A stretch of DNA of 64,000 bases from Bacilli bacterium (GTDB lineage: Bacteria; Bacillota_I; Bacilli_A; RF39; UBA660). Below are positions 1 to 8,551 of the stretch, one piece after another. The translations under genes were made by a program, and so were the position numbers. Every line of letters starts with the position of its first letter. Position 1 is the stretch's first letter. The notes under the pieces were generated by a model that saw nothing but the letters and a program-made list of their open reading frames with translations, was not told the origin of the DNA and made no database searches. The stretch covers positions 1-64,000 of the forward strand of contig CAAGCO010000009.1 in the NCBI GenBank assembly GCA_900768345.1, read 5' to 3'.

Positions 1-923
1 GAACAACAAATAAATTAATTATTTGGGATGATCAAAAATATATAAAATATGTATCTAATGGTTCAAAAGAAATAAGTGATTTAACAGTAGATGAAGTAGT
101 AGAAAGAGATAATAGTGATCTTACTTGTACAAATGTATTAGCTGAGATAGGGGCTATTGCAAAGCCAGATAAAACTTATTCATTAACTTTATCAGCAGGT
201 AACGGAAGTATGGAATTAGTAGTTCCAAATTCAGCTAATGCTAACTTTAATGCAGTTAGATATGTAATATATAAAACAAGCAATTATAATACTGGTACTT
301 ACACTAAAGTTGATACTATAACATCAAGTGACAAAAGCAATTTATTCAAAGCAAGTTATCCAATGACACTAGAAACAAGTACAACTGGATATAAAGTTGA
401 AGTATTTACAAATGAAGGGTACAAACTAGCAGAAAAAGAATATCATGAAACATTATGTTTTGTAGCTGGAACAAAGGTATTAACAAAAGATGGATATAAA
501 AATATTGAAGATATTAAAGTTGGAGATATGGTTTATTCATATAATCTAGATAACAATGAAAAAGAATTAAAGAAAGTTACGGGAACAATTATTAGTTCAT
601 CAATCGATACATATACAATTACGATAGAAAATGAAAAGATTGAAATGACACCAAGACATCAAGTATATATTATTGACAAGGGATGGGTTCGTGCATACGA
701 TCTAAAATCAGGAGACAAAGTACTATCTGCTGATAAGAAAGTTGCAACAATATCTGATATTAAATATAATATGTATAATAAAAAAATAAAAACATACAAC
801 TTAACAATAGAAGGAAATAGTAACTATTATGTATCTAATAATAAATATTTAGTTCACAATGCAACAGCTTCTCCGACAAAACCTGGTGTTAATTTCACTC
901 CATCAGTAACACAAAATGATTAA
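1..923 (+). CDS. Pilin-like surface protein with C-terminal Hint autoprocessing domain (5' end outside window)
   Basis: The reading frame is open from the first bases (first full codon at 3), so the gene starts upstream and any internal ATG is not the real start. The first ~50 codons match a module of the type IV pilin gene at 39810-40754. An Ig-like beta-rich stretch follows. From Cys at 456-458 to His-Asn at 855-860 lies a ~135-residue Hint domain: it opens with CFVAGTKVL, has a TPRH block-B motif and ends YLVHN. After Asn comes Ala rather than Ser, Thr or Cys, then only 19 more residues. In the intein-like families this pattern fits self-cleavage rather than protein splicing. Pretoxin-Hint domains usually precede a toxin, but none follows here. 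I infer an exported pilin-like protein that cuts or couples itself. The Hint call is strong; the biological role is unknown. Confidence 0.85.
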   Translation, partial: TTNKLIIWDDQKYIKYVSNGSKEISDLTVDEVVERDNSDLTCTNVLAEIGAIAKPDKTYSLTLSAGNGSMELVVPNSANANFNAVRYVIYKTSNYNTGTYTKVDTITSSDKSNLFKASYPMTLETSTTGYKVEVFTNEGYKLAEKEYHETLCFVAGTKVLTKDGYKNIEDIKVGDMVYSYNLDNNEKELKKVTGTIISSSIDTYTITIENEKIEMTPRHQVYIIDKGWVRAYDLKSGDKVLSADKKVATISDIKYNMYNKKIKTYNLTIEGNSNYYVSNNKYLVHNATASPTKPGVNFTPSVTQND

Positions 924-952
924 AAAGTATTAGGAAACTAATGCTTTTTTAA
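921..952 (+). terminator. Rho-independent terminator after the pilin-Hint gene
   Basis: A hairpin with arms AAAGTATTAG and CTAATGCTTT (one G-T pair) and a GAAA loop is followed by a T-run. It starts at the stop codon and separates this gene from the next. Confidence 0.8.
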
Positions 953-991
953 TTGTTTTATGATATCATATTCATAGAATAGGAAGGTAAT

Positions 992-1492
992 ATGAAAGAA
1001 AAGATAACTTATGCATTAATTATATTATTATTTAGTATACTGGTATTATCATTAGCTTTATATTATCTTTTTAATGGTTTTTCTATAAGAGGAGATGCCA
1101 ATATAATTAAAAAATATTATGACATAAAGCTTAATAATGTAAGCGTTGATTATGAAACAGATATGACAGTAAAGTTAGATAATGAAAATAGTACTATACA
1201 AGTAAAAGTACCTGATTTAAATCAATTTAAAAAAACTAATTCATTCAGTATTGATCTTACAAATATAGGAAATATTGATGCTAAAATAATAGACATTCGT
1301 ATAGAAAATATATTTGCAAATATAGATACTAAAAATGTTAATATAAACTTATCACTCGATAAAGAAGACGTAATAAAAGGCGGAGAAACCAAAAAATTAA
1401 ATATTGAAATAACATATAATGGTAAAGATAAAATAGAACAACCATACTATGAATTTAGTATAAAATATGTTTTTGATGAAGTAATTCTTTAA
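992..1492 (+). CDS. Small N-terminally anchored extracytoplasmic protein, unknown function
   Basis: A protein of 166 residues with one hydrophobic segment at about residues 7-28, then a hydrophilic domain rich in Asp, Asn, Ile and Lys. The middle holds a beta-type stretch (SIDLTNIGNIDAKI) that resembles the 'extra tension' beta-sandwich of TasA/camelysin-type and related surface proteins; this is only a resemblance. It starts at ATG 992 after a GGAAGG ribosome binding site. It stands alone between a terminator and the ftsA promoter region. I cannot name a family. A membrane-anchored protein facing outward is the safest description. Confidence 0.6.
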   Translation: MKEKITYALIILLFSILVLSLALYYLFNGFSIRGDANIIKKYYDIKLNNVSVDYETDMTVKLDNENSTIQVKVPDLNQFKKTNSFSIDLTNIGNIDAKIIDIRIENIFANIDTKNVNINLSLDKEDVIKGGETKKLNIEITYNGKDKIEQPYYEFSIKYVFDEVIL

Positions 1493-1539
1493 AAAAAGAT
1501 TTTTTTTTGATATAATGATAATTGATTATAGGAGGATAC

Positions 1540-2775
1540 ATGAAAGAAATAATATCAAGTTTAGATATTGGTAGTTCTACAGTTAAGTTAGTAGTAGGCG
1601 AAGTGTACAAAGATGATGTACATGTTCTTGCTGTATCTGAAGTAAAATCAAAAGGAGTTAAAAAGGGTATTATAGTTAATCCTGAAGAAACATTAATTTC
1701 ATTAAAAGAAGTATTTAATAGATGTGAAGAAATGTTAAATATAAAAATTAATAAAGTAGTATTAACAATTCCATCATATTATGCAGAATTTAATGTAGTA
1801 GAAGGGAAAGTTAACATTAAAGCAGAGGACTCTATAGTAACAGGAAATGATATAGTAAAAATACTTCAATCATGTGTATATAATAAAGTACCAAATAACA
1901 AAGAATTTGTATCAATCATGCCAATAGAATTTATGCTTGATGATGAAGAAAAAACAAAAGACCCTAAAGGAAAACAAACAAAAGTATTGAGATGTAAAGC
2001 AGTAATGAGCTTAGCTCCTAAAAAGAATGTATATGCTGCAGTATCATTACTTGATAGTATTGGAGTAGGAATAGTAGATATAAACTTTGGAAGTGTTGCA
2101 GACTACTATGAATTCAAAACCAAAACATTAGATTCTAAAAATGTAGCAGTAGTAAACATTGGAGAAGAAAAAACTGAAGTAAGTATCTTTAAAAAAGGAA
2201 TATTAGTAGATACAGAAAATATTGAAGTTGGTGGTAAAAACATTGACAGAGATATTTGTTATATATATGATATAAGTAGAAAGAAAGCGAAAGAGTTAAA
2301 AGAAAAATTTGCTCTTGCTAGTAAGAGAAATGCCTCAACTAGTTGGAGTGAGGACGTGTTGACAAACTCTAAAGAAAATATTAAAATAAATCAATATGAG
2401 ATTAGTGAGATAATATGTTCTAGAATTAAAGAGTTATTGGACCTTGCTAAAAAGCAAATAAACCTCTTAACAAAGTTGGAAATTAGTTATATAATATTTA
2501 CAGGGGGAACAACTGAAGTTAATGATTTTAACTTAGTAGTTGATGAAGTATTTGGAAGAGAGATGGAAAGATACCATGTTAATGAAATAGGATGTAGAAG
2601 TAATAAATATTCTAGTTCATTAGGTCTTATCAAATATTATCATGATAAATTAGCTTTTAGAAATAAACTTGCTTATACAGTTGATGAGGATTTGCAAGAA
2701 GAATTAATTAATATAAAGAAAACTAATAATAATACAGTACTCGGAAAAATATATGGATATTTTTTTAACGATTAA
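1540..2775 (+). CDS. ftsA: Cell division protein FtsA (actin-like)
   Basis: FtsA is the actin-fold ATPase that links FtsZ filaments to the membrane. The phosphate-1 motif SLDIGSSTVK lies near the N-terminus, the SHS2 1C region follows (VLAVSEVKSKGVKKG), and a second nucleotide motif (VVNIGEEKTEV) and IIFTGGTTEV follow later. The C-terminal tail ends in a short aromatic/hydrophobic stretch (GKIYGYFFND), as expected for the membrane-targeting helix. ATG 1540 is chosen over an in-frame TTG at 1522 because AGGAGG sits six bases upstream; this gives 411 residues, normal for the family. A TATAAT at 1511-1516 may be its -10 box. ftsZ follows after 10 bases, the usual division pair. Confidence 0.95.
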   Translation: MKEIISSLDIGSSTVKLVVGEVYKDDVHVLAVSEVKSKGVKKGIIVNPEETLISLKEVFNRCEEMLNIKINKVVLTIPSYYAEFNVVEGKVNIKAEDSIVTGNDIVKILQSCVYNKVPNNKEFVSIMPIEFMLDDEEKTKDPKGKQTKVLRCKAVMSLAPKKNVYAAVSLLDSIGVGIVDINFGSVADYYEFKTKTLDSKNVAVVNIGEEKTEVSIFKKGILVDTENIEVGGKNIDRDICYIYDISRKKAKELKEKFALASKRNASTSWSEDVLTNSKENIKINQYEISEIICSRIKELLDLAKKQINLLTKLEISYIIFTGGTTEVNDFNLVVDEVFGREMERYHVNEIGCRSNKYSSSLGLIKYYHDKLAFRNKLAYTVDEDLQEELINIKKTNNNTVLGKIYGYFFND

Positions 2776-2785
2776 GGAGTGAATT

Positions 2786-3844
2786 ATGAACAATAAACTA
2801 GAGATGGATCAAATAGCTGACATAAAAGTAATTGGTGTCGGTGGTGGTGGATGTAATGCTGTAAACAGAATGATAGATTCAGGACTTCGTGGAGTTGAAT
2901 TTATCGTAGCAAATACTGATCAACAAGTATTAAATGTTTCCCATGCAGAACACAAAATACAATTAGGTAAAACTATTACTAAAGGAAGAGGAGCTGGAAC
3001 AAGACCAGAAGTTGGAAGAGAAGCTGCACTTGAAGCTAAAGAAGAAATAGAGGACTCTTTACGCGGAGCAGATATGGTATTCGTAACTTGTGGACTTGGT
3101 GGTGGTACTGGTACAGGTGCTGCTCCAGTAGTTGCTGAAATTGCTCAAAACCTTGGATGCTTAACAGTAGCAATAGTTACAAAGCCATTTAAATTTGAAG
3201 GTAAGAAAAGAATGGACTATGCATTAGTTGGTCTAGATGAACTTAGAAAACATGTAGACACAATCGTAGTTATTCCAAATGATAAATTAAGAGACTTAAT
3301 AGATAGAAGTACACCATTAAATGCTGCGTTCAAAGAAGTAGATAATGTACTTAGATTAGGTGTTCAATCTATATCTGACTTAATTAGTGTTCCAGGACTT
3401 GTAAACTTAGACTTTGCAGATGTTAGAACAATAATGGAAGATAGAGGAGATGCACTTATTGGTATAGGTGTTGGATTTGGAGATAATAGAGCAGTAGAAG
3501 CTGCAAAACAAGCCGTAAATAGTCCATTACTTGAACAAACTATCAATGGCGCAACAGATTGTATCGTAAATATCACTGGTGGTAACTCAATGACATTATT
3601 TGAAGCTGAAGATGCTGTAGAAGTAGTAAGAGCAGTTGCTAATACAGATGTTAACATTATATTTGGTGCAGTTATCAATGAAGCACTTACTGATGAAATA
3701 GTAGTAACAGTTATCGCAACAGGATTTGAAGATTCAACTGAACCACTATATAGATCAATTGAAGGAGAGAAAAAGGCAGTACAAGAAATAGAAGATGACG
3801 AAGAACTTGAAATGCCAGCCTTCTTAAGAAACAGAGATTTCTAA
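2786..3844 (+). CDS. ftsZ: Cell division GTPase FtsZ
   Basis: FtsZ is the tubulin homologue that forms the division ring. The N-terminal Rossmann motif IGVGGGGCNAVNRM, the GTP-binding tubulin signature GGGTGTG (near residue 110) and the T7-loop region (NLDFADVRTIM) are all present. The end carries a conserved-tail peptide (EMPAFLRNRDF) of the type that binds FtsA. 352 residues is slightly short because the C-terminal linker is only about 30 residues. AAGGAGTG precedes the ATG. It is co-transcribed with ftsA and closed by a terminator that begins at its stop codon. Presence of FtsZ and FtsA with era, dgkA and PASTA-kinase genes suggests a walled cell (inference). Confidence 0.98.
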   Translation: MNNKLEMDQIADIKVIGVGGGGCNAVNRMIDSGLRGVEFIVANTDQQVLNVSHAEHKIQLGKTITKGRGAGTRPEVGREAALEAKEEIEDSLRGADMVFVTCGLGGGTGTGAAPVVAEIAQNLGCLTVAIVTKPFKFEGKKRMDYALVGLDELRKHVDTIVVIPNDKLRDLIDRSTPLNAAFKEVDNVLRLGVQSISDLISVPGLVNLDFADVRTIMEDRGDALIGIGVGFGDNRAVEAAKQAVNSPLLEQTINGATDCIVNITGGNSMTLFEAEDAVEVVRAVANTDVNIIFGAVINEALTDEIVVTVIATGFEDSTEPLYRSIEGEKKAVQEIEDDEELEMPAFLRNRDF

Positions 3845-3868
3845 GAGCGTAAAGCTCTTTTTTCTTTA
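3843..3868 (+). terminator. Terminator after ftsZ
   Basis: A hairpin AAGAGC/GCTCTT with a five-base loop is followed by a T-rich run, directly overlapping the ftsZ stop codon. Confidence 0.85.
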
Positions 3869-3888
3869 CATTAAATTTACAATAACTA

Positions 3889-3917
3889 TTGATTTACATT
3901 AACATAAAATATATAAT
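3889..3917 (+). promoter_or_regulatory. Sigma-A type promoter for the InlB-repeat protein gene
   Basis: TTGATT at 3889-3894 and TATAAT at 3912-3917 are separated by exactly 17 bases, 47 bases before the start codon of the next gene. Confidence 0.6.
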
Positions 3918-3963
3918 GATTATGAGAGTAGAAAGCGTAAAGCTTGATACAAGGGAGGGTTAA

Positions 3964-5502
3964 ATGAAAGATAGTAAGAAAGTTACTAAGAAAAGCCCTG
4001 CTGTAAAAAATGATGAAAAGTTCATGGAAGAAGAAAATGATAACAGAGTAATCATATTTATAGCAATAGCTATTCTAGTAATTATTGGTACTATTATAGG
4101 GCTTCTTGTTGGTTGTGATAAGAAAACTGATGATAAAGATCCAGTAAAACCAAAAGATAATATAGTAGTTCCAGACAACAACAAAAAAGATGAAGACAAG
4201 AAGGAGGAAACAAAAACTACTGTTATAAAGAAAGTAACTACTAAATCAAATGATAATACTAATAAAACAAATGAAGAAGAAGCATATGTAGTATCATTCA
4301 ATTTATTAGATGAAGATAGTGTTTACACAGTTGAAGTTAAAAATGGTAAAGTAACACCATATGTTCCATATGGATATGATTCATGTAAATATTATAGTGA
4401 TGAAAAGTTAACTACTGAATTTGATTTCAATAAAACAATAACACAAAACACAAATGTTTATACAAGTTGTAGTATTACTACTTATAAGATTATTTATGAT
4501 AGAGAAACAACTTCTCCAAAAGAATATCTTATAAAAGATGGTAAAGTTGCTTTAAGTGGAGTAGAACTTGAAACTGGATTCTTTGAAGGATGGTATACAA
4601 CACCAGATTTTAGTGGAGACAAAGTTGAATACTTAGGAAGAAATCTAGTAAATATAGCAAACTCTGATAACGAAATTTATTTATACGCTAAAATAGTATA
4701 TGGATATGTTATAAGATACCATAATCTTAACGGTGAATTATCAAAAGTTCAACATATTCAATCAAAGGATGAACTTCCAGTTCAATTATTTGATTTTAGT
4801 GCTTCAGTTCCAGAAGGAATGAAACTACTTGGCTATAGTACAAGCAAAGATAGTAAAGTTATCAAATATCAACAAAATCAAAAAATTGATTTAACTAGTG
4901 ATATCGATTTATATATGGTAGTTGGAACAGCTAAAGTTATTTACGAAAGTGAAGGAGAACTTGTAACTGTAGGTATGACTTCAGAAGAGTTAGGTGATTA
5001 TAATTTACCAACACCTGATGAAGTAGGAATTAAAGCTCCAACATACTTTGTAAAAGTTGATAAAACTAGTCCAAATGCTAAAGAAGTAGTACCTGATGAA
5101 GTTAAAGAAGCACTTGAAGGTCAAATAAGACTAGCAGATGCTAAAGCTAAATTAGGAGAAAATGAAACTATTGAAGTCGGTGACTCAGTAGAAGAATTAG
5201 AAAAAGTATTTGATGGATGGCAAACTAAAGAAACTGATGAAGAAGGAAATGAAACATTAGTTGATGTAGATGAAAATTATAAGCCAGAAGATAATACTGA
5301 TAATGAATTAGTGGCTAAATGGAAAGAACAAGAAAAAACAGAAGACACAGCAAATACAACTATAGAAGATAATGGAGAAACAGAAACTACAACAAGCTTA
5401 GACTTAGTAGAAGAAGAAACTCCAGTAGTAGAAGAAACTGTACCGGAAGCACCAACAATAGTTGAAACAGCTCCGGAAGTAACTCCTGAAACTACAATGT
5501 AA
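3964..5502 (+). CDS. Membrane-anchored surface protein with InlB/Listeria-Bacteroides-type repeats
   Basis: 512 residues. A basic/acidic cytoplasmic head of ~30 residues precedes one hydrophobic segment (about residues 29-50, ending LLVGC), then a charged Lys/Asp/Glu linker with Thr-rich stretches. The extracellular part holds beta-grasp repeat units of the InlB B-repeat/Flg_new type, seen as GFFEGWYTTPDFSGD and later VFDGWQTKETDEEGNE, each ending in an LxAKW-like strand. The C-terminus is Pro/Glu/Thr-rich (about residues 455-512) with no LPXTG motif, so anchoring would be by the N-terminal helix. AAGGGAGG precedes the ATG. It stands alone between a promoter and a terminator. A role in adhesion is possible but not shown. 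Confidence 0.75.
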   Translation: MKDSKKVTKKSPAVKNDEKFMEEENDNRVIIFIAIAILVIIGTIIGLLVGCDKKTDDKDPVKPKDNIVVPDNNKKDEDKKEETKTTVIKKVTTKSNDNTNKTNEEEAYVVSFNLLDEDSVYTVEVKNGKVTPYVPYGYDSCKYYSDEKLTTEFDFNKTITQNTNVYTSCSITTYKIIYDRETTSPKEYLIKDGKVALSGVELETGFFEGWYTTPDFSGDKVEYLGRNLVNIANSDNEIYLYAKIVYGYVIRYHNLNGELSKVQHIQSKDELPVQLFDFSASVPEGMKLLGYSTSKDSKVIKYQQNQKIDLTSDIDLYMVVGTAKVIYESEGELVTVGMTSEELGDYNLPTPDEVGIKAPTYFVKVDKTSPNAKEVVPDEVKEALEGQIRLADAKAKLGENETIEVGDSVEELEKVFDGWQTKETDEEGNETLVDVDENYKPEDNTDNELVAKWKEQEKTEDTANTTIEDNGETETTTSLDLVEEETPVVEETVPEAPTIVETAPEVTPETTM

Positions 5503-5505
5503 TTT

Positions 5506-5531
5506 AAAGCATTCATACGAATGCTTTTTTA
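5506..5531 (+). terminator. Terminator after the InlB-repeat gene
   Basis: Perfect 9-bp arms AAAGCATTC/GAATGCTTT around ATAC, then more T residues, four bases after the stop codon. Confidence 0.9.
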
Positions 5532-5572
5532 ATGCAATAAAAAATGATATAATATCATCTAGAGGTTACAGT

Positions 5573-6208
5573 ATGAAAATAACTATTGAAGGTCAAACAT
5601 TTAATGTATTTATAACTAGAAAAAATAATAAAAATATGTACTTAAGAGTAAAAAAAGACGGTATATATATTACTTGTAATTATTTTGTTACTAACTCTAT
5701 GATTAAATCTTTTATAGAAAAAAATGAAGATGATATTATCAGAATGAATGAGACAGTACAAAGAAAAGAAAAAAAGAATGAAGAATTCTACTACCTAGGT
5801 AATAACTATGACGTAGTAGTTCTAAATACAGTTTCTAAAATAGAATTTGTAGGTAACCAAGTATTTGTTAAAAATAAAACATATTTAAATACTTTTCTAA
5901 AGAATGAATGCGAAAGAATCTTTAATGAGAGAGTAAAAATATGTTATAATTTATTTGAGGAAGATATTCCTTATCCAAAAGTAATGATTGGTAAAATGAA
6001 AAGAAAATGGGGTTATTGTAATAAAAGACAAGAACTTATAAAATTAAATTCAGAATTAATTAAATATAGTATAGATGAAATAGATTATGTTATTATTCAT
6101 GAATTATGTCATTTCTTAGAATTTAATCATTCAAAAAACTTCTGGAATTATGTTAAAAAATATAAACCAAATTATAAAGAAAACACTAAAGTACTAAAGG
6201 AGGAATAA
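5573..6208 (+). CDS. YgjP-type (M48-like, DUF45) zinc metallopeptidase domain protein
   Basis: The signature HELCHFLEFNHSKNFW near residue 176 contains the HExxH zinc site plus the downstream His typical of the YgjP/DUF45 (PF01863) family. The upstream KMKRKWGYCNKR motif is also characteristic: family members have a conserved 'WGSC'-like stretch, and this one reads WGYC. 211 residues is normal for the family. It has no signal peptide or membrane segment, so it should be cytosolic. The substrate is unknown. The gene is followed after one base by a TrmH-family methyltransferase whose ribosome binding site lies inside this gene, so the two are probably translated together. Confidence 0.88.
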   Translation: MKITIEGQTFNVFITRKNNKNMYLRVKKDGIYITCNYFVTNSMIKSFIEKNEDDIIRMNETVQRKEKKNEEFYYLGNNYDVVVLNTVSKIEFVGNQVFVKNKTYLNTFLKNECERIFNERVKICYNLFEEDIPYPKVMIGKMKRKWGYCNKRQELIKLNSELIKYSIDEIDYVIIHELCHFLEFNHSKNFWNYVKKYKPNYKENTKVLKEE

Positions 6209-6209
6209 C

Positions 6210-6935
6210 ATGCTTATTACATCTAAAGATAATAATAGAATAAAAGAAATAAGAAAACTTCTAACTAAAAAATATTCTTTAGAAAAAGGATTATTTGTAA
6301 TAGAAGGAGAAAACTTAATAGAAGAAGCAATAAAAAATCATATGTTAAAAGAACTATATGTTTTAGAAGGCTCTACTTGTAATTATGACTTTAACTATGA
6401 TTATGTAACTGAAGAAGTTATGAAAAGTATAAGTGATTTAAAAAGTACTCCAAGACTTTTAGGTATTTCAAAAATTTATAATACAAATCATATTGGAAAT
6501 AAAATAGTAATACTTGATAATATACAAGATCCAGGTAATGCGGGAACAATTATAAGATCAAGTGTTGCATTTGGTGCAGATACTGTAATTTTTTCAAAAG
6601 ACTCAGTAAGTCCATACAATGAAAAAGTATTAAGAAGTACTGGTGGAATGATATATAATACAAATATAGTTATTGGTGACTTAAAAGAAATAATAAACAA
6701 AATAAAAGAAAAACATATAAAAGTAATAGGAACTTCTCTAAAAAAATCAAAATCACTTGAAGAACTTGAAAAAACAGAAGAATTTGCTATAATATTTGGA
6801 AACGAAGGTAATGGTGTAAGAGAAGAAATTCTAAGTATGTGTGATGAAATAATTAGAATAGATATGAACCCTACTTGTGAAAGCTTAAATGTAGGAGTTT
6901 CAGCATCAATAGTCTTATATCATTTATATAAATAA
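6210..6935 (+). CDS. TrmH/SpoU-family RNA 2'-O-methyltransferase
   Basis: 241 residues with the three SPOUT knot motifs: motif 1 LDNIQDPGNAGTIIRSS with its conserved Arg, motif 2 AIIFGNEGNGV, and motif 3 IDMNPTCESLNVGVSAS. An N-terminal substrate-binding domain (KSTPRLLGI region) precedes the catalytic domain, as in the 23S rRNA-type members (RlmB/TsnR-like). The enzyme transfers a methyl group from SAM to a ribose 2'-OH in rRNA or tRNA. The exact target cannot be told from sequence. It begins one base after the YgjP gene with AAAGGAGG upstream, and it leads into rimM-trmD, another RNA-processing pair. Confidence 0.88.
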   Translation: MLITSKDNNRIKEIRKLLTKKYSLEKGLFVIEGENLIEEAIKNHMLKELYVLEGSTCNYDFNYDYVTEEVMKSISDLKSTPRLLGISKIYNTNHIGNKIVILDNIQDPGNAGTIIRSSVAFGADTVIFSKDSVSPYNEKVLRSTGGMIYNTNIVIGDLKEIINKIKEKHIKVIGTSLKKSKSLEELEKTEEFAIIFGNEGNGVREEILSMCDEIIRIDMNPTCESLNVGVSASIVLYHLYK

Positions 6936-6947
6936 AGGGGAATTATT

Positions 6948-7427
6948 ATGAGATTTATATATATAGGAAAGGTGACTAATACACATGCCCTTAAGGGCGA
7001 AATAAGAATATTAAGTAATTTTGAATTCAAAAATAAAGTATTTACTAAAGGATTTAAATTGTATGTAGGACATTTAAAAACAGAAGAAACAATTGAAACT
7101 TATAGACGACATAAACAATTTGATATGGTTAAATTCGTTGGTATAGATAATATTAATGATGTTATTAAATATAAAGGTGCAAGTGTATTTATAAATGAAG
7201 AAGATCTAAATTTAAGTAATGATGAAATCTTAACTGAAGAGTTAATCGGTATGAAAGTTTATAATGATAATTCTTTAGTAGGAAATATAACTGAATATAG
7301 AGAAGATAATGGTAATAAGAATATAAGAGTTAATGATAAACTTATTCCATTTAATAAAGACTTCATTTCTAAAATAGATAAGCAAAATAAAGAAATACAT
7401 TTTCATGATATAGGAGTGTTCTTATGA
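6948..7427 (+). CDS. rimM: 16S rRNA processing protein RimM
   Basis: 159 residues. The N-terminal barrel has the family pattern IGKVTNTHALKGEIRIL and the C-terminal PRC-barrel contains ELIGMKVYNDNSLVGNI and the conserved LIPFNKDFISKID stretch. RimM binds ribosomal protein S19 and helps mature the head of the 30S subunit. It ends in TGA and overlaps the trmD start by four bases (ATGA), a classic translational coupling. The rimM-trmD order is widely conserved in bacteria. Confidence 0.95.
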   Translation: MRFIYIGKVTNTHALKGEIRILSNFEFKNKVFTKGFKLYVGHLKTEETIETYRRHKQFDMVKFVGIDNINDVIKYKGASVFINEEDLNLSNDEILTEELIGMKVYNDNSLVGNITEYREDNGNKNIRVNDKLIPFNKDFISKIDKQNKEIHFHDIGVFL

Positions 7428-8083
7428 AAATAGACATATTAACACTATTTCCTCATATGTTTGATGGATTCTTAACAGAAAGTATAATGAAAAGAGCCAT
7501 TGAAAAAGGAAAAGTAGAAATAAATATAATAGATATTAGAAATTATACACCATATAAAAATAACCAAGTTGATGACTATCAGTTTGGTGGTGGTGGTGGA
7601 ATGATTATGATGTGTGAACCAGTATTTAACGCAGTAGAAAGCATTAGAACAGAAGATTCACATGTAATACTTTTAACACCTAGAGGAAAAACATATAATG
7701 AAAAGAAAGCGTATGAACTAAAAGACAAAAAGCATTTAATAATTATTTGTGGACACTACGAAGGATTCGATGAAAGAATATATACTTTAGCAGATGAACT
7801 TATATCTATCGGAGACTTCATCTTAACAGGTGGAGAACTTCCATCAATGATGATAACAGATTCAGTAGTAAGACTAATAGATGGAGTTATAACAAGTACA
7901 AGTTTAGAATTTGAAAGTTTTAATGATAACTTACTTGATTATCCAGTTTATACTAAACCAAGAAACTTTAAAGGAATGGAAGTACCTGAAGTACTAGTTA
8001 ATGGTAACCATAAACTTATTAATGAATATAGGGAAAGTGAAAGAAGAAGAATAACAAAGGAATATAGAGACGATTTATTATAG
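7424..8083 (+). CDS. trmD: tRNA (guanine37-N1)-methyltransferase TrmD
   Basis: TrmD methylates G37 next to the anticodon and so prevents frameshifting. The start MKIDILTLFPHMFDGFL, the substrate loop NNQVDDYQFGGGGGMIM, the trefoil-knot sequence ICGHYEGFDERI and the SAM-site IGDFILTGGELPSM are all present. At 219 residues it is somewhat shorter than the usual ~240, with the trimming in the C-terminal domain, which still ends in the SERRRITKEYR helix. It overlaps rimM by four bases. Confidence 0.97.
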   Translation: MKIDILTLFPHMFDGFLTESIMKRAIEKGKVEINIIDIRNYTPYKNNQVDDYQFGGGGGMIMMCEPVFNAVESIRTEDSHVILLTPRGKTYNEKKAYELKDKKHLIIICGHYEGFDERIYTLADELISIGDFILTGGELPSMMITDSVVRLIDGVITSTSLEFESFNDNLLDYPVYTKPRNFKGMEVPEVLVNGNHKLINEYRESERRRITKEYRDDLL

Positions 8084-8092
8084 GGTGGTAAA

Positions 8093-8551
8093 ATGAAATA
8101 CGTAATAGAAAAAAATGGCAAAGATATGAAACTAGTATACTATAGTGTAAATATGGTAGGCCTTGGAGTCGAACCTAAAAATGGTGTTCCAGGACTAACT
8201 ATTAAAGCAAAAAGAGTAGTACTAGTTGACCCAGAATTAAGAGATGCCTATATAAAACAAAGAATAAATAAAAAAATAGATAAAGTTATTAAATTTATGT
8301 TACGTATTTTAAATGATGAAGATACCACTGAAGGCGACGTAGGTATGGTACTAGATGAAATTAATAAATTAAAAGGAATAGTTATTAAAAAATATAAAGA
8401 ATATATGAAAGTAAGTGAATATAAAGCATTACTTACTAAATTAATAATTATTGAAGAAGAATTTAAGAAAAATTATAATCAAAAATTATATATGAACTAT
8501 ATGAATGGTTCAATTTATGAAGAGAAGATAAGTGAGGGAAGAAGTAGATAA
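8093..8551 (+). CDS. Conserved-looking hypothetical protein between trmD and hisS
   Basis: 152 residues, no signal peptide or membrane segment. The N-terminal third looks like a small beta domain, with several Gly turns (VGLGVEPKNGVPGL), and the rest is predicted long helices rich in Lys, Glu and Ile (about residues 50-150). A GGGTGG ribosome binding site precedes the ATG. The stop codon overlaps the hisS start by one base (taATG), so it is in the trmD-hisS operon. I do not recognise the family. Position suggests a cytosolic role linked to translation, but this is only context. Confidence 0.65.
   Translation: MKYVIEKNGKDMKLVYYSVNMVGLGVEPKNGVPGLTIKAKRVVLVDPELRDAYIKQRINKKIDKVIKFMLRILNDEDTTEGDVGMVLDEINKLKGIVIKKYKEYMKVSEYKALLTKLIIIEEEFKKNYNQKLYMNYMNGSIYEEKISEGRSR

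Noticed and set aside
456..860. A true splicing intein
   Set aside because: The residue after the terminal Asn is Ala, only 20 residues follow, and no homing endonuclease is present; autocleavage is more plausible.
210..923. ATG 210 as the start of the pilin-Hint gene
   Set aside because: The frame is open to the window edge and the upstream codons align with the other pilin gene; no ribosome site lies before 210.
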